DNA of 62,280 nucleotides from Candidatus Aminicenantota bacterium (GCA_029938635.1 JAOZUQ010000008.1:2534-64813); one strand, 5' to 3'; shown: positions 33,264 through 45,526, counted from the stretch's first letter. Notes: generated from the letters alone by a model not told the origin. Numbers and translations: made by a program.

Positions 33264-34442
33264 TTGAATTTTGAATTATCTGAAGAAGCAAGAATGATAA
33301 GGGAATCGGTAAGGAAATTTGCCGAGGAAGAAATTCGCCCCCTTGCTCATGATTTGGACAAAAAAGAAGAATTCTCAGTCGAATTGACAAAAAAGATGGG
33401 GGAACTTGGATTGTTCGGAATCTTCATTCCCGAAAAATATGGAGGTGTTGGCCTTGGATATATAGAATATATTATAGCAGTTGAGGAGATAGCCAGGATC
33501 GACGGATCACAGGCTGCTACACTTGCTGCTCACAACTCTCTTGGTGTTGGCCCCCTCTATTACTATGGTAATGACCTTCAAAAGGAAAAATATATCCCAT
33601 CTTTGTGTACCGGTGAAAATTTATGGGGCTTCGGACTTACCGAACCTGATGCAGGATCGGATGCAGGCGGGACAAGAACAACAGCAATCCTTTGTCCGGA
33701 AGATGAAAACAGCTGGATTATTAACGGATCAAAAATATTCATAACCAATGCTTCTTCTCCAATAACTCTCGGGTCAACTGTTCAGACTGTGACCGGGAAA
33801 AAGGCAGGCGGAAAAAAAGAATACACATGTTTCCTGGTAGATACCGGAACTGAAGGATTCGAAACGAGAACAATGCATGACAAAATGATGTGGCGGGGTT
33901 CAAATACAGCTGAACTTTTTTTTGACGATGTTAAAGTTTCAGATAACAACCTCCTCGGAGAAAGAGGAGATGGATTTCATATTATGCTGGACACACTTGA
34001 CAGGGGAAGACTTTCTATCGCGGCAATGGGCCTGGGAGCAGCACAGGGAGCCTTTGATCTGGCACTGAAATATGCCAGGGAAAGAATTCAATTCAACAAG
34101 CCGATTTCCACATTTCAGGGAACTGCATTTAAATTGTCAGATATGGCGGTAGAAATTGAAGCAGCAAGAAATCTATTATACAAAGCTGCATGGCTTTGTG
34201 ATAATGGTAAAGATTTTAAAAAAGAGTCCGCAATGGCAAAACTATATACCTCTGAGGTTGCTCACAGATGTGTTAACAATGCAGTTCAGATACACGGCGG
34301 GTACGGCCTTATGAAAGAATATGAAGTTGAAAGATTATACAGGGACCAGAGAGTCCTTGAAATCGGTGAGGGAACCTCAGAAATCCAGCGACTGGTAATT
34401 GCAAGATACCTAGGTTGCTATGATGATGCTAAAATGAAATAA
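33264..34442 (+). CDS. Acyl-CoA dehydrogenase
   Basis: 392 residues from TTG 33264, preceded by a perfect AAGGAGG; the frame is open to 33246 but this start gives the usual NFELSEEARMIRESVRKFA. FAD and substrate blocks are GFGLTEPDAGSDAGGTRT, IINGSKIFITNA, GAFDLALKYARERIQF, and the C-terminal GGYGLMKEYEVERLYRD and EIGEGTSEIQR, where the first Glu of EGTSEIQ takes the catalytic-base position of short-chain and branched acyl-CoA dehydrogenases. Electrons would go to ETF. In a leucine-like route it would make 3-methylcrotonyl-CoA from isovaleryl-CoA, but isovaleryl-CoA dehydrogenases usually keep their base elsewhere, so the substrate stays open. Confidence 0.9.
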   Translation: MNFELSEEARMIRESVRKFAEEEIRPLAHDLDKKEEFSVELTKKMGELGLFGIFIPEKYGGVGLGYIEYIIAVEEIARIDGSQAATLAAHNSLGVGPLYYYGNDLQKEKYIPSLCTGENLWGFGLTEPDAGSDAGGTRTTAILCPEDENSWIINGSKIFITNASSPITLGSTVQTVTGKKAGGKKEYTCFLVDTGTEGFETRTMHDKMMWRGSNTAELFFDDVKVSDNNLLGERGDGFHIMLDTLDRGRLSIAAMGLGAAQGAFDLALKYARERIQFNKPISTFQGTAFKLSDMAVEIEAARNLLYKAAWLCDNGKDFKKESAMAKLYTSEVAHRCVNNAVQIHGGYGLMKEYEVERLYRDQRVLEIGEGTSEIQRLVIARYLGCYDDAKMK

Positions 34443-34443
34443 A

Positions 34444-35244
34444 ATGAAATTAAAAAATAGTTATAAAACAATCGAGTTCGAATTAAGAAAAAGGTCAATT
34501 ATAATATGGCTGAACAGGCCCGAAGTACATAATGCTTTTAACCGGGATATGATGACTGAACTCCTGGAAATAATGAATGATATAGAGAATGATAATAATA
34601 TAAGATCAATAATCATATCCGGAAGAGGACGTTCATTTTCTGCGGGAGCTGATCTTAAATGGATGCGTGAAACCATAAATTATTCAATGGAAAAGAATTT
34701 AAGTGAATCAAAATTAATATCAGATCTCTTCAACAAAATATATACATTCAGGAAACCGGTTATATCAGCAATAAATGGAGCTGCTATCGGGGGAGGAATG
34801 GGGTTTGTCGCTGCATCTGATATAGTTATCGCATCAAAATCCGCAACATTCGGATTATCTGAGGTAAGGATCGGATTAATCCCTTCAATAATATCCACAT
34901 ATTTGCTGAGAAAATCCACAGGAGGAAAACTTAAGGAATTATTTATAACCGGAAGGAGATTCGGCCCTGAGATTGCTCTTGATACCGGACTTGTAAACGA
35001 GATCGTTGAAGATGATAAGCTTATCAATGAGGCGATGAAGAGGGCGGATGAACTTGAATTGGCAGGCCCTGATGCAATAGCTGCATGTAAAGAACTCTTT
35101 GCAAAGATACCTGACTTGAACCTTGAAGAAGCATCAGATTTCACTGCAAGGCTCCTTGCAAATTTAAGAGTTGGAGATGAGGCTCAGGAAGGGATGAAAT
35201 CTTTTCTGGAAAAGAGAGATCCGGACTGGAAAAAATCCGATTAA
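34444..35244 (+). CDS. Enoyl-CoA hydratase/isomerase family protein (methylglutaconyl-CoA hydratase-like)
   Basis: 266 residues, crotonase fold: IIWLNRPEVHNAFN, the oxyanion loop GRGRSFSAGADLKWMRE, NGAAIGGGMGFVAASD and GLSEVRIGLIPSIISTYLLRK. ADLKWM and LSEVRxGLxPxxISxY are shared with LiuC/AtuE-type hydratases of leucine and terpene breakdown. The Glu in LSEVR is kept. The other catalytic Glu position of general hydratases (GGGxE) is Gly here, as in that subfamily. It would hydrate methylglutaconyl-CoA to HMG-CoA, or the geranyl equivalent. It starts two bases after the dehydrogenase stop and ends seven bases before the convergent atpC, leaving no room for a separate terminator. Confidence 0.85.
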   Translation: MKLKNSYKTIEFELRKRSIIIWLNRPEVHNAFNRDMMTELLEIMNDIENDNNIRSIIISGRGRSFSAGADLKWMRETINYSMEKNLSESKLISDLFNKIYTFRKPVISAINGAAIGGGMGFVAASDIVIASKSATFGLSEVRIGLIPSIISTYLLRKSTGGKLKELFITGRRFGPEIALDTGLVNEIVEDDKLINEAMKRADELELAGPDAIAACKELFAKIPDLNLEEASDFTARLLANLRVGDEAQEGMKSFLEKRDPDWKKSD

Positions 35245-35251
35245 AGGAATT

Positions 35252-35679
35252 TTATTTTATATTAACTTTTTTTATTATTTCAGACTTAGCTTTAAGTTTT
35301 TTCTGCTCCAGAATTGCATCTTCCAATTCAGTAACTGTAATTTCACCATCTGAAGCAGAGTTTATCTTTTTATTTATCTCTTTCATTGCAAAATCTATGT
35401 CTCCCGGATCAAGGTCCTCTCCTCTTATTGTGAGATCGGAAATTATGATTATTCTATTATCCCGAACTTCCATAAATCCATTTTCAATGTAAAGATAGTG
35501 ATTCTCTCCTTTAACATCCCTGTATGAGATCTCACCGAATTTTAATATCGATATAAATGGGAGATGATCTGCGAGAATTCCTGCTTCTCCATAATATGCG
35601 GGGATATAAAGTTCATGAATTTCTTCTTTGACTGCTGTTTCAGTTGCAGTTATAACTTCAAGTGAAATGGGGTCAGCCA

Positions 35680-35680
<1 letters not shown>
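35252..35680 (-). CDS. atpC: F-type ATP synthase epsilon subunit
   Basis: 142 residues: SLEVITATETAVKEE at the start, the beta-sandwich motif YYGEAGILADHLPFISIL and a C-terminal helical hairpin of about 50 residues. It couples rotation in the central stalk and can inhibit ATP hydrolysis. Its ATG overlaps the atpD stop. The last gene of the ATP synthase cluster. Confidence 0.94.
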
Positions 35681-37996
<2,316 letters not shown>

Positions 37997-37997
<1 letters not shown>

Positions 37998-39517
37998 TAT
38001 TTTTCCAGTGAGCTCCTGAACTCTTCAACGAAATCTTTTATTGCCTCATGCATCTCGGCTTCAAGTTCTCCTGATATCTTCTTTTCTTCTCTTATCTTTC
38101 TGTATATTCCGGGATTACCTTTTTCGACATATGTAAGTAATTTTTCCTCAAAATCAGAAATCGCTGATACCGGAAATTCATCGAGATACCCTTTTGTACC
38201 TGCAAATATTATAACGATCTGTTTTTCAACAGAAAGAGGCACACCTTCACCCTGTTTCAACAATTCAGCAAGCCTTTTACCTCTCTCGAGCTGAGCAATG
38301 GTAACTTTATCAAGATCAGATCCGAATTGCGTAAATGCTGCAAGCTCTCTGTATTGTGCAAGATCCATTTTGAGTGAACCGGCAACCTGCTTCATTGCTT
38401 TTATCTGGGCATTCCCTCCGACCCTCGAAACAGATATACCCACATCGATCGCCGGCCTCTGGCCAGCATTAAAAAGATCAGGTAAAAGATAAATCTGCCC
38501 GTCTGTAATAGAAATAACATTTGTAGGGATATAGCCGGAAACATCAGAAGCCTGGGTCTCGATCATCGGAAGTGCCGTAAGAGATCCTCCCCCTTTTTTT
38601 TCACTCAGTTTTGAAGCTCTCTCAAGTAGTCTTGAATGAAGATAAAAAACATCTCCAGGATAAGCTTCCCTCCCCGGAGGACGTCTGAGAAGAAGTGAAA
38701 TTTCTCTGTATGCTACTGCATGTTTCGAAAGATCATCATAGATCAATAATGCATGTTTACCATTATTCATAAAATATTCACCCATTGCACATCCCGCAAA
38801 TGGAGCTATATACTGCAGTGCAGCAGGATTTGAGGCACTGGCAACAACAACTATGGAATATTCCATTGCACCTGTATCCTCAAGTTTTTTTATAACCTGG
38901 GCAACAGTTGACTGCTTTTGTCCTATTGCAACATATACACAAATAACATCCTGCCCTTTCTGATTTATTATTGTATCTAATGCGATCGCAGTTTTACCTG
39001 TCTGACGATCACCAATTATCAATTCACGCTGACCCCTTCCTATAGGGATCATTGCATCGATAGCCTTAATGCCTGTTTGAAGTGGTTCTTTAACCGGAGT
39101 TCTGTCAATAATTCCCGGTGCAATTGCTTCGATCGGCATAAACACCTTTGTATCGATAGGGCCTTTATCATCGAGAGGTTCACCAAGCGGATTTACAACT
39201 CTTCCTACAAGCGCTTCACCGGCAGGTACAGATATGATCCTCTTTGTCCGTCTTACTAAGTCTCCTTCTTTTATCAGGTGTCCCTCACCGAGAATGATGG
39301 CACCTACATTATCTTCTTCAAGATTCAATGCAATACCGAAGATATTGTTCGGAAATTCAACAAGTTCATTGTACATTGCATTCTCAAGGCCATAAACCTG
39401 TGCAATTCCATCACCTATTGAGATCACGATTCCGGTTTCATCCTTGTCAAAATCAAGTTTAAAACCTTCGATCTTCTGTTTTATCAGTTCGCTGATTTCT
39501 TCTACATTTATTTGCAT
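37997..39517 (-). CDS. atpA: F-type ATP synthase alpha subunit
   Basis: 506 residues: [21 protein letters not shown], Walker [12 protein letters not shown] and the C-terminal block [16 protein letters not shown]. This is the non-catalytic nucleotide-binding subunit of F1. AGGAGAGGCAG precedes the ATG. Normal length. Confidence 0.98.
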
Positions 39518-39526
39518 CTGCCTCTC

Positions 39527-40078
39527 CTAAATCATTTCATCGTTCACAAGCGATTCTCTAAGTTTTTTCAGATTACCTTCGATCGAAAAATCATAATAGA
39601 TCGACCCTTTCATTAATTTAATCCCGGCCAGTAAAGATGGATCAATCTCTTTTTCAAAAACCACATCTTTGTTGAGTGCTTTCTTCAATCGGTCTTTAAG
39701 CTTATTCTCCTGGTCCTGATCAAGTGCAACTGCAGAGATTAAAACAAATTTCTCGATGCCCCTGCTTTCATACCACTGGTCTTCCAATATTTCCACCATA
39801 CTTTCGAGGTATGACATTCTGTTATTCTCAATCAGGATCTTTAAAAAATTAAAAGTTTTTTCACTGATCCCTGCTTCACTTTTGTATATGCTGAGGATCT
39901 CAAGTTTCTGGGCAAACCCGAACAACATTGTTTCAAGTCCGGCCTTAAGTTTCTGATCACTTGACAGGAAATCGAGAAATTGCTCCAGCTCTGCTCTTAT
40001 CTTTTTATACTCCTCAACATTCTTTATAGATTCAGCAAGAGCTTTTGTATATTTTTTTGCCAGACTAACCTTTTTCAA
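39527..40078 (-). CDS. atpH: F-type ATP synthase delta subunit
   Basis: 183 residues from TTG 40078 with GGAGAT in front. The six-helix N-terminal domain (LAKKYTKALAESIKNV) and the C-terminal block SLLAGIKLMKGSIYYDFSIEGNLKKL (split over sheet and tail) match OSCP/delta. It joins the peripheral stalk to F1. Its start lies inside the end of the b-subunit gene (14-base overlap). Confidence 0.92.
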   Translation of the reverse strand: MKKVSLAKKYTKALAESIKNVEEYKKIRAELEQFLDFLSSDQKLKAGLETMLFGFAQKLEILSIYKSEAGISEKTFNFLKILIENNRMSYLESMVEILEDQWYESRGIEKFVLISAVALDQDQENKLKDRLKKALNKDVVFEKEIDPSLLAGIKLMKGSIYYDFSIEGNLKKLRESLVNDEMI

Positions 40079-40643
40079 TAATATCTCCGCTTATCTCAAT
40101 GTTTTTATCAATAATTCGTTTATGGATATCCATATTTAATATCGATCTGTAATTATTTCTGAATTCTTCAATGGTCATATCTGCTATTTTCTTTTTAAGC
40201 TCGATAATCGAAGATTCAATTCTTGCATCTATCTCTGCACTGTTATTCCGGATTATTCTTTCTGATTCGAGTTTTGCCAGCTCTCTTATCCTCTCAGCCT
40301 CGATCTCTCCGCTCTTTGCGGCTTTAGAAAGCATCTCCCCGACCTCACTCTCAATCTTGTCAAGCCTGTTCTGTATCCCCGAAAGTGATTTTTTATGCTC
40401 GTTCAATTCCGACTCTCTAACCACTATGTCATCTCTGATCTCAACACTTTTCCTGGAAAGCATTTCAATTAGCGGCTTTCTTAAAAAATATATGATTGCG
40501 CCTATCAGAATTGAAGAGTTAAGGAGTTTACCGAAAAATCCTATCCAGTCAAAATGGTGTTCGCCACCTTCTGAAGCAGCAAGGGTCAGAGACATCGCAA
40601 AAACCAATATGAAAAAGATTCCTATGGATCTTTTTTGTCTCAT
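40065..40643 (-). CDS. atpF: F-type ATP synthase b subunit
   Basis: 192 residues. A signal-peptide-like first segment (IGIFFILVFAMSLTLAASEGG) precedes the real membrane helix (KLLNSSILIGAIIYFLRKPL), then a long charged coiled coil forms the peripheral stalk. The extra N-terminal segment followed by Gly/His/Glu is also seen in Desulfobacterota b subunits. It overlaps the upstream b-type gene in an ATGA. Confidence 0.9.
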   Translation of the reverse strand: MRQKRSIGIFFILVFAMSLTLAASEGGEHHFDWIGFFGKLLNSSILIGAIIYFLRKPLIEMLSRKSVEIRDDIVVRESELNEHKKSLSGIQNRLDKIESEVGEMLSKAAKSGEIEAERIRELAKLESERIIRNNSAEIDARIESSIIELKKKIADMTIEEFRNNYRSILNMDIHKRIIDKNIEISGDIIEKG

Positions 40644-41053
40644 GTGAAAATCCCTTCTATTTTCTTACTGAAGTTTTTGATCTCACCTTTCAGTTTATCT
40701 TCAGCTTCAATTATCTCTCGATCAAGTAAAACCATTCTTCCCCTGAAATCTTCTGTTGTTTTCTTCCTGGTTGTGCTGAGAAGTTCCTCTCTGGCAGACT
40801 CACCCTTCTTTATTATTTCCTCAGATATCCCTATTGAATCCTTCCTGGCCTTTTTCATAACAAATTCAATTTCTTCCGCTCTATCTTCTATATCGATTTT
40901 CATGCTTGAAATTGCAGTATTCTCAGTTTCAGATTTTTTCTCTCTCTCATTAATGATCCCGCCTACAGGTTTATAAAAAATTTTGTTTAAAATTATGAGT
41001 AGTATCCACAGGATAATTATTGTATATAAAACAGAGATATCTAAATCGAGCAT
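40640..41053 (-). CDS. F-type ATP synthase b-prime-like subunit
   Basis: 137 residues from ATG 41053, giving the family-like start MLDLDISVLYTIIILW; a GTG at 41068 would add five residues. One membrane helix is followed by NKIFYKPVGGIINERE and a long charged helix. With the next gene it should form a b/b-prime heterodimer stalk. It heads the cluster; genes for the a and c subunits are not upstream, where a membrane protein and an unrelated enzyme lie. Confidence 0.88.
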   Translation of the reverse strand: MLDLDISVLYTIIILWILLIILNKIFYKPVGGIINEREKKSETENTAISSMKIDIEDRAEEIEFVMKKARKDSIGISEEIIKKGESAREELLSTTRKKTTEDFRGRMVLLDREIIEAEDKLKGEIKNFSKKIEGIFT

Positions 41054-41090
41054 AGGTATTTTTAGCACAGAAAATGTTAAAAATCAAGAG

Positions 41091-41115
41091 AAATATGACC
41101 TCCTATGTCATATTT
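41091..41115 (-). terminator. Stem-loop between membrane-protein gene and ATP synthase cluster
   Basis: Arms AAATATGAC and GTCATATTT with a seven-base loop lie 44 bases past the stop of the upstream gene on the minus strand. The stretch CTCTTGATTTTTAAC follows. It could end that gene's transcript; the AT-rich stem makes it modest. Confidence 0.4.
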
Positions 41116-41158
41116 AGATATTTAGAATAGGGAATTACAGGAAGTATTAAGAAGCTTG

Positions 41159-43219
41159 TTATTTTTCAACCAGATCGATCTTCAGCACTTTCACTTCTTT
41201 GTCAAAACTGATCAAAATCTTCTCTCCGGAAATAGCTGGTGATAAATCCGGGAAATTTAATATAATATTTGATGAGTTATTAACAATAATCGAATTTCCT
41301 TCTGTTTTTCCCTCAACCGAAACTGAAACTCTGCCTGTATAGTTACCGGACATGGAGAGCTTTAATTTTCTGTTCTTTAAATGAAACGGTGAATATTTTC
41401 TGATAAATTTCTTTTGCGGTCCGGTTTCTGACAATTCCAGGACAACATAGGTATCTCCAATATCTATGATCTTACAGATATCCGAAAGTTCTGATGTCCT
41501 TTCCCTGATCTTACTAATAGAGAGGGGAAATCTCCTGTGATGATTGATGATTACATAATCAACACTATAGTTCTCTATTAAATATTTCAATACTTCTCTA
41601 TCGGGAAATTGTCTATTCTTCATAACTCTGTCAAAGATTTGGATATTTGATCCAAAATGTCTATAAGCAGTCCTGCCATTCACATAATAGTTATAATGAT
41701 GCCTGGTATTGATCGTATATCTGCTGTTCCGGACCTGTCCGAACCCCGGTTTGAAGATAGGTAATTCTAAAATTATTTTGTTGCTGTTTTTCTTGATGGT
41801 CCTGTACTTTTTCGGCTGCTTTTCATCAAATCTGATTGGATTGTATCCAGCAAAATTTTCAAGCCCCACAAACAGTAAAAAAAGTATTACTATCACTGAG
41901 CCATATTTCTCTTTCCTTCGAATAATTTTCATCAATCCTGCGGAGACAATTACACTAAAAATGGGTAGTAAAACAAGTATCCCTCTGAAAAGAAACCTGA
42001 AATTACTTAAAGGAGGAAATGCTTTAAGCAGGATACCATATACAGAAAATTCATACCCGCCAAGAACTGTTGAGAATTTAAAAAAAACAAGGAAATAAAT
42101 TATAAATAACAGGAAAAATAATTTAATATCCGGTTGAATAATATCGCGGTAATAATATAGATAAAAAATCATTTCAATAATGATTAAGATCATTATCAAA
42201 TTTGTTATCAACACAAATCCCTGCAGATTTAAAACATATATTAAAAAAAACTGACTTAACATAAAACTGAACCATATTATTTTTTTTCGATTTATTCCTG
42301 TCAGAGCTATAATTGCAAAAGCAATTGACATGAACCCTGGAAATAACTTAAATTTTATTTCTTTTAAAGCTGGTACTAATTTATAAAAAAATGAACCAGC
42401 ACTGAATAATCTAGATGAATCAACAAGAGAATCGTATGAGAAGTGTCTTTTCAGATCTGAATCCTGGATCGTTGAAATGAAAGGATGAAATATCAATACC
42501 AGAAGGATCAGGAAGGGCAACAGTGAAATAGTGAACTTTAATACTGATTTGAAATCGAGATACCTGAAAATCAGGAGTAGTAAGAATAACAATGGAAGCA
42601 AGATAGCTATTAAAAAGAACCCATGATATATTGAAAAAAGGCCCTGGCAAAAAATAAATACTCCCGAATAAAATGCATACTTCCATTTCATCTCCCGATA
42701 AAATCTCACAATATAATAGAGGATATAACCTATCCAGAAAAATGAAAAAACATTAAGTAAGTTAGCTATCTCAATCAGATGTGGGAAGAATATATATATT
42801 CCGGCAGCAGTAATACCTCCCAGATCACTTTTTAATACCTCTCTGGCAAATAAAAATACTCCTACCCCACCTATCCAGAAAGATAACAGTAAATAAAGAT
42901 TGAAAGTATTAACAAGGCTGATTCCTGCAAGATTATTCAGAATTATGAAAACCAGAGTCTCACCAAATAGTGGATGGCCGTAAAAGGTTACATAGCCGCT
43001 TGGGTAAAAATAATTCAGGTGATATATCGCCCCAGGTTCATTAAGAAGCGAATACTGGTTCCACTCAATAACACTGAGAATATACTGAGTGTCGGGTTCA
43101 AAGCTGACTGCAAGTTTTGATTCTAAAATTCCACCGATAATCGGATGATGATATAAAAGAACAAGTAAAAGGATAATCAGTACAAAAGAATACTTTTTTA
43201 GGATCTTTTTCAAAACCAT
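41159..43219 (-). CDS. Polytopic membrane protein, GT-C/YfhO-like
   Basis: 686 residues with about twelve membrane segments to residue 460 and a soluble C-terminal part. After helix 1 the loop SFEPDTQYILSVIEWNQYSLLNEPG followed by YPSGYVTFYGHPLFGE resembles the first periplasmic loop of GT-C glycosyltransferases and YfhO-like proteins. The Asp of EPDTQ may be the usual acidic residue. TTTAGGAGAAT precedes the ATG. It stands alone between the ATP synthase cluster and a nitronate monooxygenase-like gene. Together with two other such proteins in the window it points to active surface-glycan building. The family call is by pattern only. Confidence 0.7.
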   Translation of the reverse strand: MVLKKILKKYSFVLIILLLVLLYHHPIIGGILESKLAVSFEPDTQYILSVIEWNQYSLLNEPGAIYHLNYFYPSGYVTFYGHPLFGETLVFIILNNLAGISLVNTFNLYLLLSFWIGGVGVFLFAREVLKSDLGGITAAGIYIFFPHLIEIANLLNVFSFFWIGYILYYIVRFYREMKWKYAFYSGVFIFCQGLFSIYHGFFLIAILLPLLFLLLLIFRYLDFKSVLKFTISLLPFLILLVLIFHPFISTIQDSDLKRHFSYDSLVDSSRLFSAGSFFYKLVPALKEIKFKLFPGFMSIAFAIIALTGINRKKIIWFSFMLSQFFLIYVLNLQGFVLITNLIMILIIIEMIFYLYYYRDIIQPDIKLFFLLFIIYFLVFFKFSTVLGGYEFSVYGILLKAFPPLSNFRFLFRGILVLLPIFSVIVSAGLMKIIRRKEKYGSVIVILFLLFVGLENFAGYNPIRFDEKQPKKYRTIKKNSNKIILELPIFKPGFGQVRNSRYTINTRHHYNYYVNGRTAYRHFGSNIQIFDRVMKNRQFPDREVLKYLIENYSVDYVIINHHRRFPLSISKIRERTSELSDICKIIDIGDTYVVLELSETGPQKKFIRKYSPFHLKNRKLKLSMSGNYTGRVSVSVEGKTEGNSIIVNNSSNIILNFPDLSPAISGEKILISFDKEVKVLKIDLVEK

Positions 43220-43256
43220 ATTCTCCTAAATAATTAAATTAACAAAGATTTACTTA

Positions 43257-44696
43257 TTATGTCGACACAGATAAAAACTCTTTTTGAAGAATGGAAAGAG
43301 TTCCTATCCCTTCGAGGAATTCCTCCTTAAGAGAAGCAAGCTTTATCTTCTGCTTCTCAATCTCAATTTTAAGATATTCAGATTTTTTATTTATACTGTT
43401 CCTGTAATCTTTCTTTAATTGATTCAGAGCCTGATCTATAACCTCTTCATATTCATCCTTCAACCGGATGAGTTTTCCCTTAATAATCTCAAATTCATTC
43501 TTGATCTTTTCTGAACTTTGTTCAACAACATTGCTGTATCCGCTCTTAAGCTCATCGACAAGTTCACTCACAGGTACAATAGATTTAACTCTATATGCAT
43601 TTGAACCGGCAAAAGCATACCCGTGAATCATATTGCCCTTTCTCGCATTGTTCAATGCTATTGAGATGCAATAGTTCGCTTTATCTGCTTCACAACTTTC
43701 AAGACATTGCCATGGGCATTTGAATTTTTTCTTAACTCCAGAGTGAACATCATTAAGGAAATTATTTTTTATAGCTCTCCCCGGCATTCCTACCGGACTT
43801 TTAATGATCATGATATCGTCTTTTTTTGCATTTACAAAATTTTGCTTGAAGCCGGGGTCGGCATCACACTCTTCCGTTGCAACAAACCTGGTACCCATCT
43901 GGACACCACTTGCACCGAGTTTCAGGAATTTATGAATATCATTTCCGGTAAATATCCCCCCGGCTGCAATAACCGGGATCTCTCTCCCGTTCCTTTTACC
44001 GATCTCATTTATAGTTTCTACAACTTCAGGTATGATCTTTTCAAGACGGAATGCGGGATCTTCTATCTGTTCATGTTTGAAGCCGAGATGGCCTCCGGCT
44101 TCCGGCCCTTCAACAACAACTCCGTCAGGAATTGTCCCGTAGTTCTTTTCCCAATAACCGAATATTAACCTCGCAGCTCTTGCTGAACTGACGATCGGGA
44201 CAATATTTACACCGGCTTTTCTTATCCGTTCAACAGGAATTCCTCTGAGTGGCAGGCCTGCTCCAAGGAACAGTACATCAGCTTTTTCTTCAATAGCAAC
44301 ATCCATCATTTCATGATAATCGTTAAGAGCGACCATGATATTGACACCAATGATCCCGTTATCTCCTTTCTCTTTCGCCTTTCTTATCTCTTTACGTAAA
44401 GCTCTTATATTTGCCTCTACACCGTTCTTAAAATAGTCAGGCTCTATCATACCGATCGCATTTGCAGCAATAACACCTATTCCGCCGGCTCTCGAAACAG
44501 CAGATGCAAGGCCGGAAAGAGATATCCCTACACCCATTCCACCCTGTACGATCGGAATTTTTGCTGTGAGATTCCCGATCTTTAACGGAGACATCTTAGC
44601 TTTTGGAAGCTTAAGGCTGGAAAAATCTATTTTTGGAAATTCAATTTTTGAGATATCCCATTTTTGAAATTGTGATCTTATTTTTTTTAAATCCAT
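43257..44696 (-). CDS. Nitronate monooxygenase-like flavoprotein with coiled-coil tail
   Basis: 479 residues from ATG 44696, with AGGTGA in front (a GTG three codons upstream is weaker). The TIM-barrel FMN enzyme begins at PIVQGGMGVGISLSGLASAV and shows VVEGPEAGGHLGF (with the family's His), PVIAAGGIFTGNDI and GASGVQMGTRFVATEEC. Such enzymes oxidise nitronates or act as enoyl-ACP reductases (FabK); the CPWQCLESCEADKANYCI block is found in a group of anaerobe proteins whose substrate is unknown. The last 110 residues form a charged helix absent from short nitronate monooxygenases. Single gene. Confidence 0.85.
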   Translation of the reverse strand: MDLKKIRSQFQKWDISKIEFPKIDFSSLKLPKAKMSPLKIGNLTAKIPIVQGGMGVGISLSGLASAVSRAGGIGVIAANAIGMIEPDYFKNGVEANIRALRKEIRKAKEKGDNGIIGVNIMVALNDYHEMMDVAIEEKADVLFLGAGLPLRGIPVERIRKAGVNIVPIVSSARAARLIFGYWEKNYGTIPDGVVVEGPEAGGHLGFKHEQIEDPAFRLEKIIPEVVETINEIGKRNGREIPVIAAGGIFTGNDIHKFLKLGASGVQMGTRFVATEECDADPGFKQNFVNAKKDDIMIIKSPVGMPGRAIKNNFLNDVHSGVKKKFKCPWQCLESCEADKANYCISIALNNARKGNMIHGYAFAGSNAYRVKSIVPVSELVDELKSGYSNVVEQSSEKIKNEFEIIKGKLIRLKDEYEEVIDQALNQLKKDYRNSINKKSEYLKIEIEKQKIKLASLKEEFLEGIGTLSILQKEFLSVST

Positions 44697-44794
44697 GTAT
44701 TTCACCTATTGTCTGTCTTTGTATATAATACTACAGAATCAAAAAAAAATCATTTTTTTCTATGATTGAAATCAATTTTGAAAAGCAAACGGAT

Positions 44795-45526
44795 CTATCT
44801 CCTCAACTTTCTGATATATGACCTCAGCTCCTGTTCCTGAAATTTCAGCAATTCCGAATACAATACTTTTTGATCCCCGGTCAGATATTCTTTGATCCTT
44901 TTTGCCTTTTCATTCTGGACTTCAAGTATCTTTTCGGGAGGCCCCTGTTCCATTTTTACTACTTCCGGATTTCTCCTTTCGAGACCACCTGTGCGGCTTT
45001 TTAATAGTTTCCCGCTTTCACTGCTTTTCTTTTTCCTGTCCTGACCACTTTTTATATAATAATCAAGCCTTATATATAATCGCTTCAATACATTTTCATA
45101 CTCTGAAATTATTATCTCTGCCTGAATTTCCTGTTTATTAGTTAACAGGACTCCTTCCCTGAGTCTGAAAAGCTCTTTGTCTGCTTCTCTCTCTTTCTTA
45201 TATTTTTCGAAACTGATTTTCTGAAGATCCGAAAGAATTTCATTTATCCTGCTGTCTGTTATTTCACGTCTCCTTTCCGCTGCGCGGATCATTGCCATTG
45301 AACTTGTCTTAAAAAGATCGAGATCTACCTTCTTCTGGGATTCATTTGCAGAAAAAACTTCATTGCTTTTCTTAAATTGAACTTCATCAAGTGCAAGTCT
45401 TAGTTTGAGTTCATTTAAAACTCTTCCATATTTTCCCAAAGCCTGATTTTCACTTTTCAATTCATCTCCAGCTAAAAAACTGAATATCATCAATATGCTC
45501 AACAGGAATACTGAATAATTTTTCAT
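44795..45526 (-). CDS. Exported helical protein, Spy/CpxP-like, unknown function
   Basis: 243 residues with a signal peptide (about 1-20, cleaved near LAGDE). The rest is helical and highly charged, with two blocks that resemble LTxxQ-type segments (LLTNKQEIQAEIIISEY and EYLTGDQKVLYSELL). Small periplasmic helical proteins of this sort (Spy, CpxP, CnrX/ZraP) act as chaperones or sensors of envelope and metal stress. It is the last gene behind a TCS-efflux operon, 55 bases after the permease, which fits such a role; the homology itself is not certain. GAAGAGGTAAATA precedes the ATG. Confidence 0.65.
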   Translation of the reverse strand: MKNYSVFLLSILMIFSFLAGDELKSENQALGKYGRVLNELKLRLALDEVQFKKSNEVFSANESQKKVDLDLFKTSSMAMIRAAERRREITDSRINEILSDLQKISFEKYKKEREADKELFRLREGVLLTNKQEIQAEIIISEYENVLKRLYIRLDYYIKSGQDRKKKSSESGKLLKSRTGGLERRNPEVVKMEQGPPEKILEVQNEKAKRIKEYLTGDQKVLYSELLKFQEQELRSYIRKLRR

